From positions 31,667 to 95,666 of the IMG/VR virus record IMGVR_UViG_3300025687_000029: DNA of 64,000 nucleotides. One strand, 5' to 3'. This stretch comes from a virus. The notes beneath the pieces were generated by a model that did no database searches, had not been told where the DNA came from, and saw only the letters and a list, made by a program, of their open reading frames with translations. Every line of letters starts with the position of its first letter. The stretch's first letter is position 1. Of the stretch, positions 31,124 through 43,800 are shown piece after piece. The position numbers were made by a program, and so were the translations under genes.

Positions 31124-34100
31124 AAAACTTCTCATAATAATCAAAAAAATCTAATATTTCAGACCAAAAAGGTACTTTCTTCATAGTATAGTGACCAAAA
31201 CCGGTCTGATCATTTTTTTTAGTATCCTCATTATACCAAAACCTCTCCTCTCCAAAAGCAGTATCTATAGTTTCATCAAGGGTATTTCCAAGTATATTAC
31301 TAGCATCTTCCAGTAGTCTATAAATTACTAGAGGATTCTGTAATAACTGATCAGCAGAGCCTTTATCATAGAAAAAGGTTAGCTCTAAAGCTGATCTCTT
31401 AACTAATCTATAAGCATATAAAGTAAATAAATTAGTTTCTTCATCATCATCCCATCCTGCAAAGAATCCTAACATTGCAGCAGCAGTAGATAGTATCATT
31501 ATAGTTCTAGCTTCTTGAATAGTAGCTCTAAGCTTTCCTTCCAGCATTGGAATATACCACTCTTTAAATTCATCAAATGTAAATTCTGTTTCAGGATTCT
31601 TTAACATAAATCTTTGATAAGACTTTTCAAGATTTTGCTGATTAATTTCTTTTGAATACATACCAAAAGATAATAACTCACCAGATACTTTACCTAACTC
31701 TTTAAGAGTTGGAATAAATCCATTACCAATTATATCACCCCAAGCTGCTCTAATTCTACCTTCATTATAAGACTCTAAGGTGTTATCATATTTTAGTTTA
31801 CCAAATCTTGACATTGCAGAGCCTGGAATCCACTGTTTGAATTTCATTAATATTCTATAAATTAGAGCAGTGTCCATAATAGAAGTATTTTCTCTATTAG
31901 TAGATCCTTTTATTAAATATGCAATACGTTGTACTTTTGCTCTAAAACTATCAAATTCTTCATTTAGATTTTCAATATTCTTAATCTCTAACTTATCATC
32001 TTTTATAGAAATGCTGTCATAAAGGCTTGGAGCATCTTTATTAATAAGTTTATCAGTCTTTGGATTCTTAATTTTACCATCTGAATCAACTTTATAATGC
32101 CTTACCATTGATAATAATATCTGATTATCAACAGAATTATCACCCCATTCATGTAACTTTAAAGCATTCCTCATGGTAATTGTAGAAACTAATTTAGAAG
32201 CTGACTGCTCTATAGCTTGCTCATAATTAAAGTTTCTTGAAGTAGGCTTAAACAATTCAACTATAGAAACTCCTTTCTTATCTTTGTTAGTGAGTTCTTT
32301 CCTTGAATCTTTAAATCCCATATTAGTAAAAAATATACCTTCTTTACCTACCAATCTTGTATTTATTTTACCATTGACAATGTTGGAACCTGCTAATATT
32401 GGGTCCCAAGTCATAGAAGATAATGTCATATAACTAGACAATATATCATATAATTTATGAATACTATAGGTTATACCTTTATATTTTATTTTACCCTTCT
32501 CGTCTTGTATTTTTTGACCATATATATCCCTTTTAACGTGTTTCTCAAATAAACTGATTAAATCTGTAGGAACTCCAAAGATCTTAGCTACATTCTTCTT
32601 TAAATGGTTTTTAAGTGGAGTATCTCCATCAGATAGAGTAGTTTTAATATTATCATTCTCTCTTAAAGTATAATATGCTATCTGTACTTGATCTTCAATA
32701 GCATTTAACTCTTCAGCTTGATATACTTGTTGAGCAAATATCATTAGATTGGTAGCTAAATCAATACTTTTTAACTCAGCTCCTTTTCTAAACTCTTCTT
32801 GCTTAACTCTTCTATTATATTCATCATCAAAAACTTTAGTATCTTCTTCAAAACCTTCATTAATAAGTTCTTGTTTTATATGAGATAATTCCTTATTGGT
32901 AAGATTATCGTGTAGAGGTGATACTCCATATACAGGTATTCTGTTAATAGGTTTACCATCAGGACCTAATTCACCATAATCTAAATCTGTTGTTTGAGCT
33001 GATAGATTTTGTCTTAAAATCCTACCAATATCTTTAATTCCCATTACTCCATGCTGACCTATTCTATCTACTACATCTTGTCTAAAATTTGAAGTAAAAT
33101 TCCTATTCTTAATTTTATCATAACCTACAGATTCTCTAGCTTTACTTGTAAAGTTTTTATGAAAATCATAAAATGCTTTCAATTCAGGAGTCTTATTGAT
33201 CTCTAAGAATTTAGAAGATTTATAAGTATTCAGTTTTCTGTTAGGACTTATAAATTTATAATCTGCATTTTTATAAGCATTAGGATACTTCTCAACATTG
33301 TATTGTTTTTCCCACTTGGTAAGATCCTCTTTTATAAGAACCTCTCTTCTTTTATTATATTCTTCCTTAGATTCTTCAGGAACATAATCAGCTTTAATGC
33401 CTATAATAGGATCTCTTAAATCCTTCTCATACCTATCTTTAGCTTGTTGATATTTATCTTTTTCAAATATTGTATATTTCTTAAACCATCCGGTATCTTT
33501 CTTTTTTTTAGCATCCTCAAATGCTTCATAATAAGAAGAATCCATTTCAGAGACAATATTCAAATTATCATCCAGAATCCTTTTATATAAAGACATAACA
33601 GAAACACCTTCTCTTTTAGCTAATTGCCTAAGTCCTTCAGTTAATTCATTAATATTTTTATTGAAAATGTCCATCTTTCTAAGAACATTACCTTCAGTTC
33701 TTCTAAGCATCCTATTATACCATTGAAATACAGGATTATCAATATCTGCAATACCATTAAATAACCTATTAAATGTAGAAGGTAATTTACCCATTTCTAG
33801 TTCATCTACACCAACTCTATTAATAGCTCGTTCAAATATTTTATTTTGAATATCTTGTTTTAAAACATCAACTCTTCCTGAGAACTGTCTGAGTTTAGTT
33901 GTAAAGTCTTCTTTTTGAGTTTTAGAGAAAGTATTTAATTCTTTCTCCAGTTGATTTGTTTTTAAAAATACTTCCAAGAAACTAACATAATTAAGTAATT
34001 CATTATCTTCAAGATAACCTTCCTCACCTAACTTCTTATTTAATCTATTTTCAATATCTTTAGTAATGTAATGAATTTGATTCATAAATCCTATAACATC

Positions 34101-37100
34101 TTTTTTTACTAATAATGTCTGTATAGATTTATCAATCTCCTTCATCTTAGCTTCTCTAGCTGAATAAGAAAGTTTTGTATCACTCTTAACTCCTTCTTTT
34201 AATCTAAATAGATCAGTAACAAACTTATCTAATTTTGTCATAGAAGTAGTTTCACTTTCCAAAGGAATTTGTACTAGGTATTTTTCAGGAGTACTATTTA
34301 CAGCTATTTCTAATCCTTGATAACCAACATCTGTCTTGTATCCATAATTAATATTAATAGGTACTATTCTAGCTTGTCTAAACACCGTATTACCAACTTC
34401 TGAATCCAGTATTGACTTATATCCTCCAACAATTCTAAAAGTCTCTAATTCCCTATGTTTTTGGCTTAATTCTTTAACTGATTTATTAATCCTGTCTTTA
34501 CCAAATTTCTTAGCAGAATACTCAAATACTCCAACAGATCCATCACTATATACTGCCATTATATCTGTACTGCCTACAGTATCTATTGAAGAATTATATA
34601 ATTGTTGTCCAGAGAATATTTCTACAGCACCATCAGGATTTAGATTCTTTTGAGTTTCTTTAATCTCTTTAATAATTAATCTAATACCATCTGCTAAATC
34701 TTTAGCTAAAGTAGGATCTAAAGCTACCAATTCCTCAACTGTAATATTTTTCTCTAAAGCTACTTCTCTAAATTGAGGACTTCTTTTAGCAAGTTCTATA
34801 ACATTAGCCTGTATATCTTTATAACTTGTTTTCTTATCATTAATAATGAAATTAGCTATTTGATTACTCCAAAGATGAATACCTGCCTGTTTAACAACTG
34901 TATAAGTAGTTCTATTTTTAGAATAACCATCTTTTCTAGCCTCTGATTCAACTTCTTCAGAGACTATATTTCTAATCTCATTATTTGTAAGTTTATTAAT
35001 CCAACCTTTATCTGTATAATTTATATTAGTTCTCCAGGATTTTAACTTATTAACAATATCCTGTTGAGTAGGTACTCTTGAAGCTCTTTCAGATTGTCTT
35101 TTTTGAAAAGGTAAATCATCATCTGCTTCAAACATTTGTGCTATAGTATTACCTTGAGAGAATTTAACTTGTCTAACTTCACTTCTAATTAAGCTTCTAG
35201 GAAACTTACGATAACCTTCTTTTAAAGCCGCTATCCTAGTATTAATTTCTGCTTGAGTAGTGTATTCTTTAGGTTTAATAAAAATACCTTCTCCAATTTG
35301 TTCATATCCAGCATCTTCTAACTCATTTAGTTCTTCAAAAGATTTTGCAGTATAAACTTGACCCCTGACTTTTTTCTGAACATCCTTAATACTCTCCTTT
35401 AAATTCTCTTTAGTTTGAGTTGGTTGTTTACCTATATTGTCTTTTAATAGTTTATAATATCCGTCAGGAGATTTAGTATATGTATCTCCATTGTGTTTCT
35501 TAACAACTGTAGACTCATCTTCATAAACTACAGTACCCTTTATGGAATTATATTCTTCTTTTGTAATTTTTTGCTGCCCTTCATTTATTTTTTTAATTTT
35601 AATTTCAGGCTCAACTAACTTCCCATATTTCTGATCTAATATGCTATTAATGTTATCAAGTATTTTCTTAGTAGAATAAGGTACTCCTTCATCATATTCT
35701 AAACGAAAATTACTACCAGTAAGTTCAATACCTAATTCATTATGATGATGTGCTAAATTATCAATTATATCAGCTAAATTAGGTTGTACTGAATTGATAT
35801 TATTTAATGATGGACTCTTAGTATAACTAACTCCAATAATCTCAGACTTCTTATCTTTATTAACTTTTTCAGAAGCATCCCATACACTGCCAGAATATAC
35901 ATCATCATTAGCAGCCCATTTAATATCTTCTGATTTAGGGAATATTTTAAACTTAATTTTACCTCCTCCACCTTCTAAATGGCCTATTTTTCTATCAACA
36001 GGCTTAGTAAATGCAGATATAGTAAACTCACCACCAGATTTTTTATTATCTTCAATATGTGCTAGTAGGTTTTGAAACATTAACTCTACATCAAAATCAC
36101 TATAAGCTCCAACTACAGAATAAAATCCTTGACCTCTACTATATACTTCTTCTGGGTCATATTTAATATCATTAACTTTCTTCCACTCTTCTATAATTTC
36201 TTTAGATTGCTCATATTCTTTATTTTTTTCTATAAACTCATTTAATGGGTTTGAAGAAATTTCTCCAGTAACTTCTAAATTCTTAACTTTATATTCAAAT
36301 TGTAAATGTGTTGGGATTTGAGTATGTAAATAAGAAAAAGCCTCTGCATATGTTTTAAAACTTTTGATAATATTATTATGCTTTGTATTATATACAACAA
36401 AAGGGTATTCGTTAATATCTTTTTTAATGTTTATACTTGTTTTACCTAAATCAACCTCTCCTAACTTAGTCAACTCACTAATATGATTACTAGCTTCTTG
36501 ATAAGTTTTAAAAGTTTGATTATCAGGTGTAGTATAAATTACTTCATTTCCAGGTAATATAAGTTTACTATTAGAATAAGCTAATAAATCAGCTATATCA
36601 CCTAAAGTCATATTATCAGGTAATTTATCTATCTCAACTTCTTTAGCTTTAAATAAAGACTTCATATAAGCCTTCATTTCTTTTAAAAGTCTTTTGAGTA
36701 ATGATATTAATTTACCATCCTTAACTTTATCTAATCTATCAGCAGTATATAAACCTAATAATTCTACAATAGTTTCTTCCTGTTGTTCTTCTAAGGTATA
36801 TGGAATTTGCTCATTTCCATAAACTGATTTTGAAATATAATGATAACCAGCCTCCCCTGCTTCAGAAACTAAAGTATCGGCTTCTTCTTTAGTTAAATTA
36901 CTTTTAAATAAAGTATTATATTCATTATCATATACTTCATAAAAATCTATATTTTTACTAGACTTAACAGTTTTATACTGATAATCCTTCTTAACCCTAT
37001 CTAAGACTTCTTTACCTTTACCATATTCAAGTTCTTTGAGTAGGTTTTGGTATAATTGTTTATTTTGAGCAGTACCAGTTTTTAAAGCCCTAATAATAGG

Positions 37101-37820
37101 ATGCCCTAATATTTCATGGATTGGCGTGTCTAAAGTAGCATATGCTAAATTAATTACAGCAGTATCGCCTTCTAATTTACCTTTATAATCCTTGGTTCTA
37201 TCAGATTCATATTTAACTTTTAAGCCTATTCTATCAGCCATTCTAGCAGCTAAATCTCTAATAGTTTTTTCAGAAGCTATATACTCTTCATCAGATTGAT
37301 TAGTATTATTTTGATAAAAAACTTGATTAATGAGATTATCTCTTTTTTGTTCTCTCATCTCTCTAAGCTTAGCTTCTCTTCTATCTCTATCAGTTATAGG
37401 TGGAGCTAGAGGTTCTTGCAATATAACCTCATCTGGAAACATATTACCTACCCAAGCTGGAGGATTTTTACCAAATTCTCTTCTAATAGCATCTCTCAAT
37501 TCTTGATTTTTCCTATTAACAGGAAGATAGTTAGGTACTAATCTAAACTTATAAGTTAAAGATTCTCCTACCTGTTCAGGTACTACAAAATGAGAAGTTT
37601 TATTTCTTTTATTATAATTTCTAATTAATCTAAAAACATTTAATTTATTAGATTCAGATGCTTTATAAGGAACCCCCATAGCAGCTTTTAAAGCACTATT
37701 ACTCATTTGTGTAGGAGGAAAGTTATCTTTATAAGCAACCCAGGTTTTCTTAGCTAAATCTAAACCTACTTGTTTTACTAATTTATCCCAATTAGGATTA
37801 TTTGTTTTTGGACATCCCAT
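31122..37820 (-). CDS. Giant virion protein, 2,232 aa, crAss-like late block
   Basis: Follows the RNA polymerase gene with a TAATG overlap at 37820, the last gene of the leftward block. Features: HEILGH at residues 235-240 within a metalloprotease-like context (HE-x3-H, not the standard HExxH); a PD-(D/E)xK-like pattern GSTDIMAVYSDGSVGVFEYSAKK near residue 1090; long helical stretches rich in Lys/Glu; and a hydrophobic segment MILSTAAAMLGFFAGW near the C-terminus. Similar giant late proteins in crAss-like phages travel with the virion polymerase as ejected cargo. Exact domains unclear by eye. Confidence 0.75.
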   Translation of the reverse strand: MGCPKTNNPNWDKLVKQVGLDLAKKTWVAYKDNFPPTQMSNSALKAAMGVPYKASESNKLNVFRLIRNYNKRNKTSHFVVPEQVGESLTYKFRLVPNYLPVNRKNQELRDAIRREFGKNPPAWVGNMFPDEVILQEPLAPPITDRDRREAKLREMREQKRDNLINQVFYQNNTNQSDEEYIASEKTIRDLAARMADRIGLKVKYESDRTKDYKGKLEGDTAVINLAYATLDTPIHEILGHPIIRALKTGTAQNKQLYQNLLKELEYGKGKEVLDRVKKDYQYKTVKSSKNIDFYEVYDNEYNTLFKSNLTKEEADTLVSEAGEAGYHYISKSVYGNEQIPYTLEEQQEETIVELLGLYTADRLDKVKDGKLISLLKRLLKEMKAYMKSLFKAKEVEIDKLPDNMTLGDIADLLAYSNSKLILPGNEVIYTTPDNQTFKTYQEASNHISELTKLGEVDLGKTSINIKKDINEYPFVVYNTKHNNIIKSFKTYAEAFSYLHTQIPTHLQFEYKVKNLEVTGEISSNPLNEFIEKNKEYEQSKEIIEEWKKVNDIKYDPEEVYSRGQGFYSVVGAYSDFDVELMFQNLLAHIEDNKKSGGEFTISAFTKPVDRKIGHLEGGGGKIKFKIFPKSEDIKWAANDDVYSGSVWDASEKVNKDKKSEIIGVSYTKSPSLNNINSVQPNLADIIDNLAHHHNELGIELTGSNFRLEYDEGVPYSTKKILDNINSILDQKYGKLVEPEIKIKKINEGQQKITKEEYNSIKGTVVYEDESTVVKKHNGDTYTKSPDGYYKLLKDNIGKQPTQTKENLKESIKDVQKKVRGQVYTAKSFEELNELEDAGYEQIGEGIFIKPKEYTTQAEINTRIAALKEGYRKFPRSLIRSEVRQVKFSQGNTIAQMFEADDDLPFQKRQSERASRVPTQQDIVNKLKSWRTNINYTDKGWINKLTNNEIRNIVSEEVESEARKDGYSKNRTTYTVVKQAGIHLWSNQIANFIINDKKTSYKDIQANVIELAKRSPQFREVALEKNITVEELVALDPTLAKDLADGIRLIIKEIKETQKNLNPDGAVEIFSGQQLYNSSIDTVGSTDIMAVYSDGSVGVFEYSAKKFGKDRINKSVKELSQKHRELETFRIVGGYKSILDSEVGNTVFRQARIVPININYGYKTDVGYQGLEIAVNSTPEKYLVQIPLESETTSMTKLDKFVTDLFRLKEGVKSDTKLSYSAREAKMKEIDKSIQTLLVKKDVIGFMNQIHYITKDIENRLNKKLGEEGYLEDNELLNYVSFLEVFLKTNQLEKELNTFSKTQKEDFTTKLRQFSGRVDVLKQDIQNKIFERAINRVGVDELEMGKLPSTFNRLFNGIADIDNPVFQWYNRMLRRTEGNVLRKMDIFNKNINELTEGLRQLAKREGVSVMSLYKRILDDNLNIVSEMDSSYYEAFEDAKKKKDTGWFKKYTIFEKDKYQQAKDRYEKDLRDPIIGIKADYVPEESKEEYNKRREVLIKEDLTKWEKQYNVEKYPNAYKNADYKFISPNRKLNTYKSSKFLEINKTPELKAFYDFHKNFTSKARESVGYDKIKNRNFTSNFRQDVVDRIGQHGVMGIKDIGRILRQNLSAQTTDLDYGELGPDGKPINRIPVYGVSPLHDNLTNKELSHIKQELINEGFEEDTKVFDDEYNRRVKQEEFRKGAELKSIDLATNLMIFAQQVYQAEELNAIEDQVQIAYYTLRENDNIKTTLSDGDTPLKNHLKKNVAKIFGVPTDLISLFEKHVKRDIYGQKIQDEKGKIKYKGITYSIHKLYDILSSYMTLSSMTWDPILAGSNIVNGKINTRLVGKEGIFFTNMGFKDSRKELTNKDKKGVSIVELFKPTSRNFNYEQAIEQSASKLVSTITMRNALKLHEWGDNSVDNQILLSMVRHYKVDSDGKIKNPKTDKLINKDAPSLYDSISIKDDKLEIKNIENLNEEFDSFRAKVQRIAYLIKGSTNRENTSIMDTALIYRILMKFKQWIPGSAMSRFGKLKYDNTLESYNEGRIRAAWGDIIGNGFIPTLKELGKVSGELLSFGMYSKEINQQNLEKSYQRFMLKNPETEFTFDEFKEWYIPMLEGKLRATIQEARTIMILSTAAAMLGFFAGWDDDEETNLFTLYAYRLVKRSALELTFFYDKGSADQLLQNPLVIYRLLEDASNILGNTLDETIDTAFGEERFWYNEDTKKNDQTGFGHYTMKKVPFWSEILDFFDYYEKF

Positions 37821-40800
37821 TATAAATCTAATTCTGTTAAATTACAATTATCTAAATTTTCATCTACTTCTTCATCAGAAGGTATATCTGTTACAGTAGG
37901 TTCATCTTCTGTAAATTTAATTTCATTTTCTTGTTGAGTTTTAATTCCTCTTAATTCTTGTACAGCCTCATCTTCTATTAATTCTCTATAAACCCTATTC
38001 AATTTAATTTCAATAGGATCATTTACTCTATTTGAATTAGTTATTTCTTCTCCTCTATAATCAACAACAGATTTAAATTCAAAGAATTTCTTAATACCTT
38101 TTGGTTGGAAATTAGTACCTGGCATAGTACCAAATCCCCAATCTTCATTTGGTTCAACAAACCAATCATTTAATTTAGCACTCCACTTCTTAAAGAAAGG
38201 TAATGAATCAACAGCAAAATTCTTAGGAACTATTGAATGATCTCTATAGTTATTACTATAAAAGTCATTAATAAAACTATCCAGAGGTAAATTTTTAATA
38301 TTTTCTATAGCATTCGTCATTCTTTCTAAGAAGAGTTCTCCAGGTACAAAGCTAAGAAAATTCATTGGACTTTCCAATTTACCTGATTGGAGAATTATAA
38401 AGTCTAGCAGATCTTCTCCTAGAGGATTTGCCTGAGTATCTGAATCAAGTAGTTCATTCCATCCTGTTACAAGGGATTCTTCAGTAATCTTATCAGTATA
38501 TCTATAAAGCATAGTGATATTACTAATCTCATTTTCCCCTCTAATAACAGGAATTAATACTTTAATTAATGGATTATTTTTATATTTAGCATCAGACTGA
38601 GCTTCTTTTAATCTTCTAGGTACTGATTTATTTCCTGTAAATAACTCTGCATATCTAGATTTCAATGCAGGTTTAATAATATTATCCTGCTCATCTACAA
38701 TATCTTGAGTACCTTCAATTAAACTATAAGTATAATATTCAGTAATGAGTTTATCTAAAGCTTTGATCTTATCATCATATGACATCTTTACAGATGGGTG
38801 ACTATACATAGATATAAATGAATCAAGGGTATCTTTCAGTATTGGATTTCTCAATGCATATATAAAAGGTGTATATGCAGACTCTAATTCTTTGAATATA
38901 TTCTTATAACCTTCCAAGAAGCTACCCTCAGATATTAATTTATCAGCATTTATAAAATCTGTAGATCTCATTACTTTATCAGTAACTACATTCTTATATA
39001 ATAAATCTGAAGTATTCTTAGGAGGTTTAGTATCATAAGAAGTAGCAGTAACAAGTTCTTTAACTTTGTCAGCAGCTAATTCATATCTTAGATAATCTTG
39101 AAGTATTAATGTTTGTAACCTCTTTTGAGTATTATTTAATTTAGATGTAGAGATCATATCTTCTAATTGATCATTAGTAAATAAATCTCTATCATTAATC
39201 TGAGCATTTTCTAATTCAAAATCAGTAGGTCCTCCGTATTTCTCAATTAATCGCTGAACAACTTCCTTCTTATATCTAATATCTCCTGCTTGTCTGGTAG
39301 TATCATATGATAAAGAACCTAGATTTTCCAATTGAGACTGCATATCTCTAATTATAGGCTGATTCATAAATAATCCTACAGTTTTTAGAGGTATTCCTGC
39401 TCTTAATAGATATATAAATAAATTGGCTGTTTTTGGACCTGCATTAATAGTAAATACATAAGGATCTTTAGCAGCATCTACATAAGAAGATATTAATTCA
39501 TTAAATAGATTTTGTATATTTTCATTTGCTTTATTAGTATTTTTACTTAGTGGAATAGATCCATCTTCAGTACTGTTACTTTCTAAGAATAGTTTAGTAC
39601 TTATTGGTAAAAACTTTCTACCTACTTTAGCAGTAATAACGCTTTCTATTCCTAGACCTGCATGTACAAAGTTTATATGAGAAGTAGATGCATTGGCTGC
39701 AATACCTACTCCAGATTTAGCACCTAATAATTCAGCAGCTTTATCTAAAGAATTGACTAATCCAAATGCTTGTGTCCAAGTAACTTCTTTAATCCTCTTA
39801 TAGTCCTTTAATTCTCCTGGTTTACCTTCTTGTAACCAAGAAATATAATCAGCCAATCCTTCCATATTATCAGCAGCAATAGGACTAATTAATCTTTCAA
39901 AGTTTTGAGGAGAAGTAACTATCTTATGTTTAAGTTCTACAAGCTTATTTTCTACCTTTTGCAGTTCAAACTTAGACCTATTCATAGGATTTTTAACTCT
40001 ATCCTTATAAGTCTCATAATCACCTTCTAGATATACAGGGTTATTATCAAAATCATAATAAACATTAGGAGTATAAATATTTAATTTATCAATATCAAAG
40101 TCACTACCAGCTTTAGCTACAATCTCTGAAGGAAGTATTATAATATCTCCGGCTTCTTCTGGTAAAAAATCTTTAATTATTAAAGATTCAATTGAATTTA
40201 ATCCTTGTGTGGGAATCCTAAAACCCAGTATTTCTAATAATCTTGGATCTGTTATTTCACCAATTTCAATACCTTTCTTCTTAAAATAAGAAGGTATGTA
40301 CACTTCAGCTTGCTCAACAAACTTTAATTCTCTGCCTTTAGAATCTCTTCTTGTGTAGAATTTCAAATCAGCAGCTTGGAATTTCTTATCTCCAACTTCT
40401 ATCTTATCTACAGCATTTTTATAACCTTCCATCATAGACACAGATACTTGTATTTTCATACCTCCTGTTCTCTTTTGTCTTATAGAAGATTTATCAGCAA
40501 TTGAGTATAATATAGATTCTAACTGAGTTCTATTGGATAAAACATCAATACCAATATTGTTAATTTTATCAACCATATTGATTCTATCTTCAATAGTACC
40601 TCTAGATAGTAATTCGTCTTTAATCAGCTCTTTAAAGGCAGTAAAATTATCTTTAGATTCATACTTACCATCAACAAGCTTTAACCCTAGCCTATCAAGT
40701 AAATTATCAAAACCTAACTGTATTCTTTGATTATTAAGGCTTATATATTCATTATAGATCTCTTCAGTAGTAGCTTTAGTATCTCTAAAGGTCATTTCTT

Positions 40801-43800
40801 TAAAGTTACCATTATCATCTCTAAGAGCATCTATAATATGCTTCATTTCTTGAGTACCTGTAGTAACTGTATCTTTAACCTTCTGTTCTATATTAACTTG
40901 AATACCCCATTCTCCAGTATAAGTATTTTGAGTTAATGCTCCTTCTAAATCAGCAATACTAAAATCTTCATTAAATATATTCTGAGGATTTCCCCCTAAT
41001 TCAGTTACTTTAGCTCCAATTTTATTAGCAGATTCAAATACAGCAATACCTATTTGCTTAGAGGTCATATACTGCATAAGCTTCTCCATTTCAGTATCTT
41101 GAGCTACAGATGGAATAATGGGAGCTAGAGATAATTTATAGAATGCAGGAATAAATTCACTTTCTTTTAAAGGAGCAAAATATTGAAACTTTTGAGGATT
41201 AAATACTCCTTCAGGCTTTGATTCTAATAATTTAACTCTTTGTTCAGGAGAAGCTTCTTGATATTTAATTTCCCATTGATATAAAGGCTCTTGAATATCC
41301 ATATCCCACTTACCCATTCTAAATAATAGATCTCTATATTCATCAAGTGAGATATATCCCTGACCATCACCTTCATTCATGTGATAAATCTTATTACCTT
41401 TTTTATCTATATGATACCCATAGTATCTATCAGCAACATCCTCACCTAAGACTTTTCTATATTCTTCTAAGTATCTTGAAGGTACTTTCTTATCTCCAAA
41501 AGTCATAGTAGTAATACTAGGAACATCTATATCATTAATTTTACCATCAAGTCTTTTAAAGTTAGTATTAATCCAGTTATTTAGATTTCTACTTGTGTTA
41601 GGTAATTCTTTTGTTCCAATAGGGCCGGATAATCTTTTAAAGAAATTATCTGTATTCTTATAATATGCAGGTGATCCAAAGAAGAATTTTGTCTGTTCAA
41701 TATTACCAATGAAATCTCTAGCTGAATACTCTGCCATAAATTCATTGAGTTTATCTTCTGACATCTTCTTGCCTAGATAATTATAATAATCCTTTTGTTT
41801 TGTTATAGTTCCAATTCTAAGAAACTCATCTATATTCTTTTTCTGTCTAACATCTAAGAATAATTCCATAAGTTTCCTTAAAGACAACTCATTACCACTA
41901 CTAATAAAAGAATCTGTATTAAACTCTTCAATGAAAGATTTAACATCTTCTCTAGTTCCATCCATAGCTTCATTGAATGCTACTATAAGTTCCTCATTAC
42001 CAGAATTCTTAACAATATCTATCATTGGACCTGAATTGAGTTTATCTTCATATTGATAAAACTCAGTTCTATCCTTTAAAGATACCCATTTGATCATTTC
42101 ATCCTCTAAATAACCAACCAACTGATCAAGAATTGTTCCTTTATCATTAGTAAATACTCCAGGCATACTTATAACTCTGAATAGTTTATTGTCAGAAGCT
42201 CTTAACATAGGATATTTATCCTTCATTGTAGATTCAATGTACATAACCCCTTTATCAGAAGGAGCTAAACTTTCAAATAAATCTCCTTGATTATCTCCAA
42301 ATGTAGAGAAATCTTCATATATCTCTACAGCTACATCAGTATTTACATTAGATCTCTTATTTCCATCCTCGTCAAATATAGCTCCACCATTTCTTAATAA
42401 CTCTGAATTATTTAAAGACTTATCTGCAAAATGAGGATATAATTTAAGCAACTCATCTTTGGTTGAAACAGCATTTAAAACACTGGATGTTTTAGACATA
42501 TTACTATGTAGAGAGATATTATATAACTTATCACCCTCTCTGTTTCTATGGGAATTTTCTACAATATTAATAGAAGTTAATGCTTCTAATCTCTCATAGA
42601 ATTTTCTCGCTTCATCATTTATAGATAAATTATCATTAAATAGATTCTTAGTCTTACCTTCTTTTATATTTTTATATACAGAATTAGTAAGAGTTTTAAA
42701 TCTACTAGCATTCATTTCATCAGGTAATGATCTAAACTGTTTAGGAGTACCTGTAAAATTAGTAAATTCAATACCTAAGTTCTTTAAAAATATAATTTTA
42801 TCTTCAATAGTATCTCCAGGTTGCTCTAAAGAATCTACAAATTTATCAGAATATACAGCTCCTTCATCAGATACTTTCATCTTAGAAGTTCCATTTATAT
42901 TAGAACTCCAAGTGGTTTGAGCAGTCTTCATTCTACTTTGAAGAGTAGGATCTAAATGAACTGCTTGATTTCTATCAGAATCTATTTTTACTCCGGTATA
43001 TTTTATATTTTGTTTATTAAATGTATTATAAAATTTATTTAATATAATTCTATCATCAACATTTAAGTTATCTTCTCCTACTTTAAAATAGTTAATAACA
43101 GGCCCAACTTCAGGATTAACTTGTTTAAGTTCAATCATCCTAACTAACATATCTTCTTCAGAAACTGCATCTGCTAATTTGTTGAATAACATGTTAGATA
43201 TAGTATTATAATCAATAGCTCTAGGTGTACCAAAACTTGTATAAGCATTGGCAATCTGCCCATTACCTAATTTTTCAGCAGCAGGAATAGCAGACAATAT
43301 AGTCTTCACTTCTGTAGTAGCTGTATCTTTAGCTGATACTTTGATAGATACTTCAGCCCAATGATTACCCGCTGAATCTCTACCTTTATCAGGATCTTCA
43401 TTAAACATTTCTTCTAAATCAATAGTAATACCCATCTGACGCAAATGTTCAGTATGAATATCAACTATAGAGTCTTTAGAGCTACTATTATTCAATGATT
43501 TTATAATAGTAGATATATTCTGTATATTATTAATTAATTGTTGTTTTTGAGCTTCTGTAGTAGCTATTTTAAGATCTTCTCCATACTTTCTAATATATCC
43601 TCCTAAAGTTTCTTTAACTCTACCATATACAGTTTGTAATTCAGGACCGGACATCTTTTTAAATTGTTTAAATGTCTTACCCATGTTATCAGGATGGAAT
43701 ATTTCTCTAAAGAATAGATAATTAATACTATTTAAAGCTTCATTTGTAAATGATTGAGAAGTTCCCGGTATTACTCTATATAGTTCTTGGGTACTTGTAT

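Noticed and set aside
31122-37820. HEILGH as a true M49 dipeptidyl peptidase
   Set aside because: Only the short motif agrees; size, context and the remaining sequence do not suggest a DPP III enzyme.
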